Source of the DNA: Multifurca ochricompacta
Taxonomy: Eukaryota; Basidiomycota; Agaricomycetes; Russulales; Russulaceae
DNA length: 58,092 nucleotides
Direction: 5' to 3'
Assembly: GCA_022496185.1 (NCBI GenBank)
Contig: WTXG01000225.1
Span: 1-58,092, forward strand
Made by a program: the position numbers and the translations under genes. Under the pieces are notes generated by a model. The model saw only the letters and a list, made by a program, of their open reading frames with translations. It did not search any database and was not told the DNA's origin. Below, one piece after another: positions 1 through 10,526 of this stretch (its first letter is position 1; the number at the start of each line of letters is the position of its first letter).

Positions 1-660
1 CCTGAGGACCCGCAGGTTGTTTCAAAATTCCTCGATGACGTCTCGAACGAGCTTTAGGTCGTGCGGTTCATAAGCGCGATCGAATTACCAAGGATCATGT
101 AATAGAGCTTCATGGCGTTGTTGACCTCGGAATTGGAACCATAATTGCTTTACCAATTCTTGGAGGAGGGAGTCGCGTTTCTTCATGAACAAAATCGTCC
201 ATTTAGACCTGAAGCCTGATAAATGTGGTCATCGTCATCGAGGGTGACAAACGCCATCGATGACTGTGAATTATCGACATCGGTTTGTCCATTTTTCGTG
301 GAGGACGAAGAAAAGGACGATTAAAGGGTATTGCAGGACTCAAAAGTGGACTGCACTGGAGGTTGGAACGTCAGATGAACCGGATACGAAGTATAGCCCT
401 ATACTTGCTGACCGGTGGGTTTGCGGACGGATGCTCAAATCATTTCGAGAAGCATCTTCCTGGTGGCCATGGCAATCGACGAGACATAAGCAGATTGCGG
501 ATAAGACTTTTGGGTGAGGACCCCGGGATCAAGGCCTTCTGTGAGAAAGGTTCTGGATGCATATGAAGGCAAGCTAAAGGATGGGACCGCTGAAACGGAG
601 CACAGGGGAGGACTGGACTGACGGGTTAAAGAAGCGGGTGCGTATAAGTTGTAATCTGCT
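1..660 (+). pseudogene. CRN-kinase relic A: kinase domain fragment
   Basis: This is a decayed serine/threonine-type kinase domain, cut at its 5' side by the window edge. Around 150-230 the plus strand spells the catalytic-loop region (FLEEGVAFLHE, then HLDLKPD), but the reading frame changes right after it. Around 345-440 a second frame gives APEV-like text followed by GTSDEPDTKYSPILADRW, and near 540-570 a third gives VLDAYE. The same blocks occur in the same order in the intact gene at 36772-39485 and in the copies at 1281-2659 and 21480-23330. Several shifts and stops separate them, so no kinase can be made. It belongs to the CRN-associated (FunK1-like) kinase group by similarity to those copies. 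The missing upstream part may lie outside the window. Confidence 0.7.
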
Positions 661-827
661 GAGAGTTACCCTCTCAACTTTGGGCATAGCGTGTACGATA
701 TTGTCGACTCGGATGGAGCCAGGTCGGCAATCGGTAAGGCAGTAAATGGCAGCTTGATTGCATGCTCCTGAGAGGGTACGATTCTTATCTCTACATTTGT
801 TTCGTTCCTCATGAAGAAAACTCGGCT

Positions 828-995
828 TTACATCCACAAGGCTAATGAGAGACAGGAAGAGACATATTTGGGGAATTTGTGCAGGTACTGGTCAAGTTCA
901 CTCTCCGTCGTCACCGCAGCCTCATTAAAATCTGCCGGATGCCGAAAAAGGTGTTTCAAAACGTGTTGATAAAGTCGGGAAATTTGGCGACTAAG
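828..995 (-). pseudogene. CRN-kinase relic: middle-domain fragment
   Basis: A short minus-strand stretch reads LYQHVLKHLFRHPADFNEA, then VTTESELDQYLH. It matches the start of the domain that follows the CRN header in the intact gene (GAPVVTSSEAGQYI near 38690) and in relic E (PNEAPAMTTGELGQYI near 27400). The frame runs out within about 50 residues. No header precedes it and no kinase follows on this strand, so it is an isolated fragment left by rearrangement. It lies between relic A on the plus strand and the end of relic B on the minus strand. Confidence 0.5.
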
Positions 996-1280
996 TTGAA
1001 AGTAAGGAGAGAATGACACAACGCGTCCCAGAAAGAAATGGGCCGGCTTCTCCCCGTCTGTAGGAATGCTGAATCTGATCCCGTTGATGTAGGTGGATTC
1101 ATGCGAACTGATAGTGAAGCAATCATTCCTGGGGTTATGAAAGGCAAGGGATGATGAATTTACTGGAGTGTAGGAGCGCGCTGCCATTCTCTTATATAGG
1201 TCCGGTAGACCATATTGCTTACATTTACTGTACACGAACGATATATGAGCCTTCCTTACACTCACTACATCTCGGTCCCT

Positions 1281-2659
1281 CTAAAGCTCAACGTTATCCG
1301 CCGCCTCTGTGGTCACACTCCGCTTCATCTCAACTCCCTCCACCTTACCAGCTTTATAACAATCAAGAACCTCCTTCAAAGGTCGCCGAGCTACAGGATT
1401 CCCTCTCAACAATAGCCCACTCAGCATTCGAAATTCTTCACCCTGACCAACACGCCGGTTGATCATATATTCCCCGACATATTGAATCATTCGTCCACAC
1501 GCCCATCGATCAGCCAGGATTGCGCTGTACTCCTCCTCGGTCCATCTTCACTTCCTACTTCTGGTGCCACCCAACTTGAAGATGGTGTTCCGCGATAACC
1601 GTTGACCTCCGTCTCCTCACCCTCGACAAAGACCGAAATTCCAAAGTCGATGATGGACAGCCATCGAGTTGAGGACTGATCGTGGAATGCGACGACAAGA
1701 TTATTCGGCTTCAAGTCGAGATGGGCAACCTTGTGCTCATGCATGAATGCCACTCCTTCTAGAAATTGAACTCCTAATGACTCCACAGCTTCAGGACAGT
1801 AGTCATAGCGCAGAAAATTATCTAGAGTGATCCCCCAAGGCATCGCAATCACCTTGTCGATAGGGAGATCAATGACAGTGAACAGTTCAATTGTATGATT
1901 GACAGAAGACTTGAGATGCGTCAAATACTCCAAGATGTTGAGCTCATTCGTGTCGGCGTCAATGAGCTTTAGAATAACATGTGAGCCGTTGGATAAAATG
2001 ACTCTGGCGATCGTTGGTGGAAGCTGATACCCAAATCAGAAATCGCATTGTCAGTCAAGATGCGTGCACATACCGGATTCAACGAATCAACCCATCTTCC
2101 GGTGGAAGATTAAAACCAGCAGCCTGAAGTGCTTTCCGCACATGTCGATCCTGAAGCGTCACCTTTTGCTTTCCCTGACCTTTCTCGGCTGTCTGTTTCT
2201 TTGCAGCTCGCGAGTTATTGCCGTTGTCGTTATAAGGCTCATATCGGCCCTGTTCCTGGAGTAAAGGTTGCAGGTTACGATTGGGCACTTGTTTCTGTGG
2301 CGGCAGCTGAACGACAACATGAACGACACGAAGAGGCAATGGAATATCTGACAGAAAGTATTCATTAAGGGGTGCAGTGGTATCTAATTGGATGGCGTTG
2401 CGTTCATTTCGAGAAGCATTCAGTCGCAAATAGTCTACATGGCTCGCGAGGTCATGACGTGGGGAGCTGGGAAAGAAGTGATTAGGTTTCCAAAGCCTCA
2501 GGTAAAATGCGGCGATGTTGCGAAGTTTATTAGGGCCTCCGACTTGACCGCTTCTGCAAGGTCACAACCGAATTCGTCCCCAGTTATCCTTATCGGGAAT
2601 GGGAAGCCCAATGGATTGCAAGTGTCATTGACAATAAGGCAGATGAGGAGGAGAGACAT
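1281..2659 (-). pseudogene. CRN-kinase relic B: short header-linker-kinase form with frameshifts
   Basis: Read on the minus strand, the copy starts with a Crinkler-type header at the ATG at 2659 (MSLLLICLIVND, then IRITGDEF..DLAEAVKS). A linker ending VRKALQAAGF and a kinase follow. The kinase keeps a candidate VAIK-type lysine (VILKL), the catalytic loop HEHKVAHLDLKPNNLVV, the metal-binding IIDFGIS and an APE-like VAPEV. At least three frame breaks are visible. One is in the header, where a G run of three (2533-2535) replaces four in relic C. One is near 2090 before the kinase, and one near 1555 after APEV, where the next frame continues with YSAILADRWACGRM. Unlike the intact gene there is no middle region between header and linker, so the architecture is short. 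The well-kept kinase motifs suggest recent loss of function. Confidence 0.75.
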
Positions 2660-3279
2660 CGAGGAAGACGAAGAGGGAAAAGATGGGTTGTGGCTTTTCG
2701 CGAGAGAGATGGACGTGACAAGGATAGGAGGCTAAGGTTTCGTTTCCCACGACCGAATCTGTAGATAGATGTGGAGATGAGGAAATAGACGGGGACGCGT
2801 ATACACTTAATCCATTCTTTGTGAATGACGAGAATATTGAGAAACCAGAAAGAACCAATAATATATTAAATATTTACACCTCTCATCATCATCATCATGT
2901 TGATCAATCAAGAGACGAGACTCATTCGTTTTTCGTTTCGTTTCGTTTCGTTTCCTCCTTCCAGAGCCGGAGGGAATAAAAAAACTGGAAGAATCCAGAG
3001 TGGGTGGGATTGAGACGAACGAAACGAGGTGGGGTTTGCATTAATAAGTAGCAGCATTCACAAAAATGAAATGGAGTTCTATTTCCTGGATTGGCCAGGT
3101 CAAATCTCTGGTGTGGTGTACTCAACCTATGGAATCTGAATCAGCCGTACCTTGTGTGTGAGACTAATGTTGGTAATAAAAAGGTAATGATTTTTATTCA
3201 TTCTCAATGTGTTTAGTCGAAAAGGTATTCCCGTGCATTGAATTCCTAATCGGAGTAGACAGTCATGCTGACCATAGGT

Positions 3280-4489
3280 TCAGAAAAAAACCCCTCCCCC
3301 TCCTAGAAAGCTTTCAAAACGAGCGAGGCAGGAAGCCTCTAAGAGGATTCGCCACGTATCCGATTCATTATCCGGATCTGAGCTGATCTCTACCAAGCAA
3401 TGAGGAAAATCCCTGACGAGGAGGCGAAAGTCGCTTCTCGGAGTATACTCGAAGCGCTCTTCACGCCCTTCGTGACCGTCAACCCCAACAGCTAAATGAA
3501 ATGGCCATGGGGCTTCCCTGTAACTGTATATCAGACATGTGAGAATTCGATGTTGCGCTTCAAACACTCACAACCCGTAGTCCGCGTCATGTGAGAACAA
3601 TCGGTTAAATTCGCATTGAATTGCTCGAAGCAAGTAGTGCACTTGCGCTTGCTTATTTTCTGTGTTAAATTCTCCAGATGGTAGTGTTCACTGTTATGAG
3701 AGAATGACGGCATAATGACAGAGTTCGCTCTCCGTCATCAAATCGGCAACTCCAAGTTGGGCTATTTGAAAATATGTTTGAAACGAGTTGCCAAGCCGAC
3801 AGCTCAAAATAATTTGTGAGACATGTATTAACACCTAAAACAATTTAGGGCAAGTGTCGCAGCAAGGGACAGGATTAAACTTACAACATTAGGTTGATAA
3901 TGGCGCGGACTGTTCAGACAGTCCACCAAAATTCACGAAGAAAATGAAGAGACTGTGGATTGGAGGATGTAGGGATTAAGTTCTTGGACATTGTTCATTT
4001 TCACATTGTCTTGGCCGAAGGACAGTAAAGGGCGCCCTGCTAAGGACACGAAAAGTAATGAAAAGGCTCATATCGGCCCTGTTACTGGGGTTAAGGTCGC
4101 AGGTTACGATTAGGCACTTGTTGCACTGGCGGCAGCTGGACGACAACATGAACGACACCAAAAGGCAATGGGGTATCTGAAGGGTAAAACTCATGAAGGG
4201 GTGCAGTGTAATCTAGTTCCACTGCTTTGCATTCACTCTCAGGACCGTTCAGGTGTAGACCCTGTACATGGTTCGCGAGGTCACGACGTGGGGAGCTGGG
4301 AAAGAATTGAATAGGCTTCCAAAGCCTCAGGTAAAATGCGGCAATGTTGCGAAGTTTATTAGGGGCCTTTGACTTGACCCCTTTTGCAAGGTCACCACCA
4401 AGTTCATCCCCGGTTATCCTTATCAGGAATGGGAGGCCCGATGGATTGCAAGTGTCAGTGACAATAAGGCAGATGAGGAGGAGAGACAT
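3280..4489 (-). pseudogene. CRN-kinase relic C: header and middle domain, kinase lost
   Basis: An open Crinkler-like header starts at 4489 (MSLLLICLIVTD, IRITGDELGGDLAKGVKSK, LRLWKP, VVHVVVQL) and runs about 130 residues. A short TESEL block of the middle domain follows near 3740-3755. A second middle block (about 3300-3570) reads DFRLLVRDFPHCLVEI, then RILLEASCLARF, and then stops. This second block resembles a restriction-endonuclease-like fold: a D in DFR, an E in VEI, and an LLEAS..AR helix. That is inferred from motif layout only. No kinase follows. Sequence near 3030-3070 instead resembles the 3' flank of the intact gene near 36595-36640, so the kinase part was probably removed by an internal deletion. 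The upstream region (4535-4968) is duplicated near 33.0-33.5 kb. Confidence 0.7.
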
Positions 4490-4544
4490 CTTAGTGGCTT
4501 TTCGCGAGATGGACGTGATAAGGATAGGAGGCTAAGGTTTCGTT

Positions 4545-4968
4545 TCCCACGACCACGTTCACAACACTTTAATTTAATAATTTCTAATTTCGTGGGATGG
4601 GACTTTGTAGAAATTGATCATTTTATAGACCTACTACGGATTCAAGGAACATGCAGGAAAGCATCCACTAAGCACTTACAATATATACACAGTTCAGGTC
4701 TTATCACATCCATCCTTTGTGAAAAAGAATAGAATGAATGAATGAATGAATGAATAACGAAAACCCAGAAAAAGAAACCATAAACATTTTTTAATAGACC
4801 TCGTTCTCGTCTCCTTCGGCCGGTGAGACGAAACGAAGTAAAGAAATTGTATATTTTTTTGGAGTTTGTTTTTTTGGAGAAAAGGAAAGCACAAAATATC
4901 ATACAGAAAATGTTGTAGAACTACGATAGATAGATAGAACAATTTTCCACACATTCAAAAAGGGAGGG
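4545..4968 (-). repeat. Upstream segment of relic C, duplicated at 33026-33505
   Basis: This gene-free segment lies between relic C and the 3' end of the first transcription factor. Its reverse complement is closely similar by eye to 33026-33505, including a TTTGAATGTG..GGAAAAT block, a CTATCTATC run, TACTTCGTTTCGTCC-like text, a TTCATTCATTC run and the start of the CRN header. It probably carries the promoter of the CRN family. It also contains a GAATGAATG microsatellite (about 4733-4755). Confidence 0.7.
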
Positions 4969-5087
4969 CACAAGTAACAAAGCCAGAGCCAGTGAGAGAG
5001 AACCAGAGACACCCACGTCCAACGTACCATGCAAACTAAACCTAAAAACTAAAACCAAACACAACGCGCGCCCCCCCCCCCCCCCTC

Positions 5088-8000
5088 TCAACCCGTTCTG
5101 TATCTCCCTCTCCCTCCCACTAGTCCTCTGTCCTCCACGCCGCCGCCATCCCCAACGCTGACACTAGCTGCCGGATTTCCTCCAAAATTAGGATTCCCAA
5201 ATCCCAACATGCTCGTCATGTAAGTTTCCCAATCTTGAGGCCTTTTTCAATGTAAAACACACGCTCCCATAGAAGAGGCGAAAAAAAAACAACTCACTCA
5301 TAAGTAGAAGGCATCGTCGACCACATCATCATCGTTTGCGGATCCACACCGATTTGCCCATCCTGCAGAATCGATGTCGAAAAGTGTCGTAACATCGTCT
5401 CCTTATCTGCCGTCGGAACCCCATACCCGCCAAATTCCATGTCCATCCCGCTCATGTCGAACGTTAACGCCCCACTTCCACTACCACCGCCACCAAACTC
5501 CGCACTGGGTTGGAACCCACTCTGCGGCGAGCTGCTAGAGCTGCTTGATCCTGGCGCCTCGCCTCCCGCTGACGCTGGTGTAGACGCGGATGCGCTTGCC
5601 GAGACTGTCCTGGAAGTTGACGTTGACGTTGAGAGGTCGTACAGTTGGCGAGCGTCCATCTCGGACGGTAGTGTCGCTCCACCACCACCACCACCCGCAG
5701 ACAGCGACCCCGGTCCGCTACCATTGCTGTACAACCTTGGCGAACTCGTGAACGACGTCGAAATAGATAACGGTTGTGTACTTCCAAAAGGCCCAGGTGG
5801 TGCGCTACCAGCGGCGGCCTTGGGTCGCTCAGTTACTGGTCCCGCCCGGCCCAGTCCGCTAGACCCGCCGAGTGGCATGTAACTCCCACGATAAGGCTGA
5901 GGAACGAGGACAGGGACCAGCTTGCGAGTCGATCTACTGGTAGAAACCATGGAAGACGGGTGTGTACCAAACATTTCAGCCGGTGGAGCCTCCGGTTGTA
6001 AGGGCACGGCTCCATCAAGTGAAGATATAGAAGTGGTTTGAGCTGGTGCCGCATATTCTTGAGTCGACTGTGTAGATGAGCGACGGAGAGGTGAAATGTC
6101 AACCTGCATATTTTGAATTATTGGTGGGTAGGTGGCAGAGGTTATTGAGGCCGATCGCTGTGGGTGTTGTTGGATTTGACTTTGTGAAGTCGCAGGCGAT
6201 TGTTTGACGTCATCGTCCGAGTCCTCGCGCTCGCGCTTGTTTGATGGTGGGCTCTCAGCAGGTATGGAAAGATTTCCGGCAGTAGTCAAATCCATAAGTA
6301 AGTCACTGTGCCAACGAGATCAGTATCCACGATAGCGTCGCGTTGCGGGAAAACAAAAACGTACTGAAGTCGCCCAGCAATAGACCACCGAGACTCGGCC
6401 AACTCCAAGAACTTTATACACTTGCGAACATCCTGCATCTCCCTCTCAGGGTCAAGCGATGTGCCCGACCTCTTCGCCCCCCATAAGCTCAAAAGTATAA
6501 TGACGCCTGCAACGAACGTTGGCAGCTACGCGGGAGACACCGCTTCAGTATAAACGCAAGCGAGATGATTAAGCGAGGAGGGAAAGACGCGCACATGGAT
6601 ATTCGGCGCAGCTAGCATCGGGTACCTCTTCCGTAAGGCATCAGCCACATGACTACAAGCACGAGCAGCGCTCGCGCAAATTGTAAGTGCAGGGAAAGAT
6701 AGTGTACTCTCTTTACGGAAAGAGGGTATAAATGGCCGATGGATTGTGATCTGAATAAAGTAGTAGGCAACACGCAGAGCCGCGGACTGAATGAAGAAAG
6801 TTTGGTTCTCGCGTTGAGGATCCCAACGCACTGCAACCGACATGCATCAAGTAAGCGATAAGCGAAGGCAATATAAAAACAATGAACTTACAGTGATCCG
6901 GAATTGAGTCGAACCAATTATTCAGAGCAGAATCGAGCTCAGCGACAGTGTGCTGTTCCCAACCCTTCTCACGCGAGCCCATCACAAGCCCGCTTTTGTT
7001 AAGTGAATACTATGGGGGATCTCTTATGAGCATCAAGTCAGTCAACCATCATTAGAAAAGGACTGACAATGGTGCGAAGGGCGTGAGAATGCAACAAATT
7101 GATGCGGATCAGGTGATTGAAGTAGGATACTTGACTCGGTTTCCCCTCCGGTTGCTTAAATGCTAAGGCTGGGTCAGCGTTTTCCCAGTACTCGTCGTCA
7201 CATTCTATCGGGAGGTCTACGTCATAGCTTAAGAACGGGCCAGGTCAATAAATATGTCCCGCGCAGAAAGACAAGGGATGGCCAGCTTACTTTTCTTCTG
7301 AGATCGCACAAGGTCGACCGAGGTACGAACTTGTCCAGATATCGAGCATGAGCAATACCCTGTTCCGCCCAAGGTCGACATGAAAGGCAGAGGAAAGGAG
7401 GTAGAGAGAGTTATGTACCAGAACACACGTTTCCAAAGCTCATCCTCGACGGTATGGTGCGAATGTGATCGTCTCCGATGAGCGCCGACGTCCTGCGCTA
7501 GTCGCAGACCAATGCCGACCAGTATCCAACCTTCGTGAGGCGGTAGTGTACCATGGACATAGATTACGGCAAGCTATGATAGGAGTTTGGTCAGTCCGAA
7601 GACGCAAACAAACCGAATCGATGGGGATAGACGCACAGCGGCAATTTGCAGATCGTAGAGCTCGGGGCCAGACAAGACACTACTTGAGAAGGGTTCCACT
7701 TGCTTGAACCACTTCCAACCAGCAGAGTGTAGGTGACCACCCTCTAGGAGAGTTCGGGGATCGTGGGAATACCTCGATGCGGTCGCACAAACAAGTAAGA
7801 GGAGGGCACCAAATTTGTCATCCCGCAAATGCAAGCCATGATCAAAGGCGCTCATAAATGTTGGCCGATGAAGCAATGGCATCATTGGCGCAATATGGTT
7901 AAAGTAAAGCACAATAAGATTGGCCATAAGGTCGGGCTCGGGAAAATCATAGCGGCACTTGGCAGACCGAATGCGGTCGAGTTCCCACTGATAGAAAGAG

Positions 8001-9097
8001 GTCAGTTAAATGGGACCGGAAGAAAGCGGAAGGCGTCTAACATACAGGATGAAGATACCAAAATTCATGTCTGTGCTGTAAACACGTTTCAAGGCCGCTG
8101 AATGGCTCACCATTGGAAGCCTTTGATTTGGCTGACATGGCAGTGCGGAGAAGAGATACGCCACTAGACTTGCCAAAGTACCTTCGGGGGTTGGGTATGA
8201 TAGAAAGCTTGTTGAAGTGGTTAAGGAATTCGCTTTGGGAAAGCGAGGGATCCGTATCGCTATCATAGGCTGAGTCATCGCTAGAGCTTTCCTGTTTCTT
8301 GAGAGCGAAAACGGCAGAATTAAAGGGCTTGCTGTCCTTGGAAGCGCTGGCGGTATTCTGTGACGATGTCATCGGATCTTCTGACGACTCAGGTTGAAAA
8401 CCACGTGCCCAACCGTCAAGCTCCATCTCCTGAGAGAAGTCGCCGTCTGGGTACAACTAGATGGAAGCTGATAAGATGTATCGGGGTCTCATAAGGGAGA
8501 GGACAGACGCGTGATAGCATTCCCTCCATCTTCTCGAGGCGTGTTTCAAGGCTGTCGACATATCTTTACGAAATACGATAAAGGGTGAGAATAAGGAAAG
8601 TGGGGGGGTTAGGGTGGAATTTACCGCTTCGGAGGCCCACGCGTCTTTTAGGAGGAGGGGAAGGAAAGTGCGTTGAATTAGAAGCAGGCAAGGAGAAAAT
8701 AGATAGATGAACGAATCACACCTTGGTAGACTCTGTAAAGATGCATTCAGCGGCAGACGATGTGCAATGTGAGCACTTTAATCCTGAGGGGGTCCCATCG
8801 CCTGGAGGAAATCAGCGAGAGGATCGAATGAACAAAGAGAGAAATGTGCATACAACGAACTAGATCGAACAAGAGGGGGGAAGGGGGAAAAAAGGAGAAA
8901 GACGTCGGTGAAAAAAAGAAGAGAAGGGAAAGCGTAAGGATGGACGATGAAAGAGGAGGAGGAGATAGATACAGACTCTTCTTCTGCCGGCAACGGTCGC
9001 ATGCTCTTTGATTTTGAACGCGACGTTTTTTATTAGAATTTGTTAAAGAAGTTGAAAGGATATTGTCCTCCTCTGAGGAATGAGATTGGGAGAACAT
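5088..9097 (-). CDS. Zn2Cys6 fungal transcription factor with Fungal_trans domain (TF-1)
   Basis: Spliced by eye into one frame of roughly 1,060 residues. The ATG at 9097 is chosen because the upstream in-frame codon is TTG. Residues 31-62 form a Zn2Cys6 cluster: cysteines 33, 36, 43, 52, 55 and 62, spaced CX2CX6CX8CX2CX6C. Cys43 exists only if a 6-nt exon (8854-8859) is included. A short basic stretch (RGPPKR) and a coiled-coil-like YVDSLETRLEKMEGMLSR follow. The central regulatory domain contains PLLHRPTF, SAGWKWFKQV, GRPCAI and an AFKQPEGKPS-type motif. The C-terminus is low-complexity, rich in Ser, Pro and Gly, and ends in an exon (5088-5241) beginning DWETY. The apparent stop at 5294 lies inside an intron with donor GTGAGT. 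The family binds DNA as nuclear regulators, and this subtype is often labelled XlnR-like. The regulated genes cannot be told. It is a clear paralog of TF-2 (13333-17107). Confidence 0.88.
6306..6364 (-). other. TF-1 intron with a second copy at 32972-33026
   Basis: A 59-nt intron with donor GTACGT and acceptor GCACAG, separating ..IAGRL from DLLMDLTTAG. Nearly its whole length recurs on the plus strand at 32972-33026. Both copies share the exact 20-mer TTTTCCCGCAACGCGACGCT. In the second place no TF-1 exon precedes the copy. Confidence 0.75.
8854..8859 (-). other. 6-nt microexon in the TF-1 zinc cluster
   Basis: The first exon ends after CDRCRQKK plus one base (8977) and the next obvious exon starts at 8801 with GC GAT GGG. 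Joining these directly loses the third cysteine. Inserting TTCGTT (acceptor CTAG before it, donor GTATGC after it) gives KKIRCDG and restores the cluster. The flanking introns are 117 and 52 nt. The paralog has the same arrangement at 16937-16942. Confidence 0.75.
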
Positions 9098-9749
9098 GAT
9101 GATCAAGAGTGAAACATGGAGTCACTAAGCTGAAGGATTGAGCCCTTTACATTCACATTAGCAAAATAATAATACGCATACATTCGCTCTCTCCTCTTGG
9201 GCTCTTGGAATCAAGGGTCGGGTCGGTCAGGCGTCCAGGCACAAACACACAAATACACACAAATACATTAGTCGCATCACCGCATTCCCCCTGTCACTCA
9301 AATGCATGACTCACCGTCACTGCACCACCCCCCCCCCACCCCCGGCTTATCCGGTTCCGGTTCATCCGCAAGCCCCGGGTGGGTCGATTTTATATTATAT
9401 TAAATTTAAATTTAAATCTGTTTATTTTATTTGTTTTATTTTATTTTAATTATCCGCACATCCACATACATCCCACATCCCACATTACCCCCGGCTTGCT
9501 TGATATTCCGGCATCTAGTCGGTTGGCTCCGACCCTGACTTGACTGACAACCACGCCTCCTCCTTTGCAGTTCTCTCCCTTTCCCTTTCCCTTTCCCTCT
9601 CTCTTCGTGCCTTAATTCTTCTCACTTGTTCTGTTCTCCCCCGCCTGTCTCCTCCCTTCTCCTCCCTTCTCCATCTTATCCTCTTTCTTCTCCTCAACTG
9701 ACCAACCATCATAAAGTTTTATCCATCCCACCCTCTCTCCGCTCCTCTC

Positions 9750-10526
9750 ATGCTATCCATTCGATTTCCTTCCTTCTTCCCCAGTATCTTTATTTTTGTC
9801 ACTCTTCTCCCCCTTGCAGCGCATGGTTGTGCGTATCGATATCTCACATCTTTTGCGCACCCCTTCCCCCCCCCCCCCCCTCTCTTCCTTCTCAACAACT
9901 GAACTCCGTGTTGTTTCCTTCAGATTTTCAAGTGACAGCCCCTACCAAAGGAACCCAGTGGGTGAACGGGCAAACATATCCCGTAACATGGACGAAAGGA
10001 CTCCTTGACGGAATCGAACTCTTTGATCTTGAACTTACAAGAATGAACACGGAAGGACTCGTCTTAGTTGCCCGCGATGGTGAGTCTCTTTATCTCAGTC
10101 GGTCAATCGGCTCCACAGTCTTCGCCCCTCCCCTGCCTTTCCTTTGCCTCCCTGTCCCACCCCTCTTACCTTACCTTACCCCCTTTAGTCTACTCATCAA
10201 GCAAAGGGCTTAACATTCAGATCAACTCGGTACCTCCAGGCGACGATTACTTCCTTCTCTTCCTCAACAGCACACATGGCGTCTTGTACGGCAACTCCCA
10301 GTCCTTCTCCATCGTCAACTCGGGCTCCGGAAACTCTTCCGTTAACCCTTTACCCTCTAAACCGACCGTAACCGTCAGCGGCGGACCGAATCCAACGGCG
10401 CAATTCGCAACCACGTTCGCTCAGTCGGCTAACGGTGTACGTCCATGGCGCCCAACACCCGCGGCTATGCTTTCGGCGGGTTTGATGTCATTTGCGCTTC
10501 TCGCAGGGGCCGCGGCTGTGTTGTAA
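9750..10526 (+). CDS. Small GPI-anchored Kre9/KNH-like cell-surface protein
   Basis: Three exons (9750-9825, 9924-10079, 10189-10526) encode about 189 residues. The N-terminus (MLSIRFPSFFPSIFIFV) is a hydrophobic secretion signal. The body starts FQVTAPTKGTQWVNGQTYPV and continues WTKGLLDGIELFDLELTR, then NIQINSVPPGDDYFLLF and YGNSQSFSI. This matches the Ig-like beta-sandwich of the Kre9/KNH N-terminal family, found in fungal wall and surface proteins. A Ser/Pro/Thr stretch and a hydrophobic tail (LSAGLMSFALLAGAAAVL) suggest a GPI anchor. The first donor is ambiguous: 9826 (GTTGTG) or 9829 (GTGCGT) both keep frame and differ by one residue. The gene is divergent from TF-1, 652 bp from its ATG. 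Its role in the wall is inferred from the family. Confidence 0.83.

Noticed and set aside
5294..5300. Stop codon ending TF-1 at 5294
   Set aside because: The stop lies in a GTGAGT intron. Splicing to 5241 gives YEPQDWETY, matching YELEDWDTY in TF-2, so the true end is 5088.
5439..5882. Plus-strand open frame of 147 codons
   Set aside because: It lies opposite the Ser/Pro-rich last large exon of TF-1, which has clear splice and homology support. Its composition (Pro/Ala/Asp) mirrors that codon bias.
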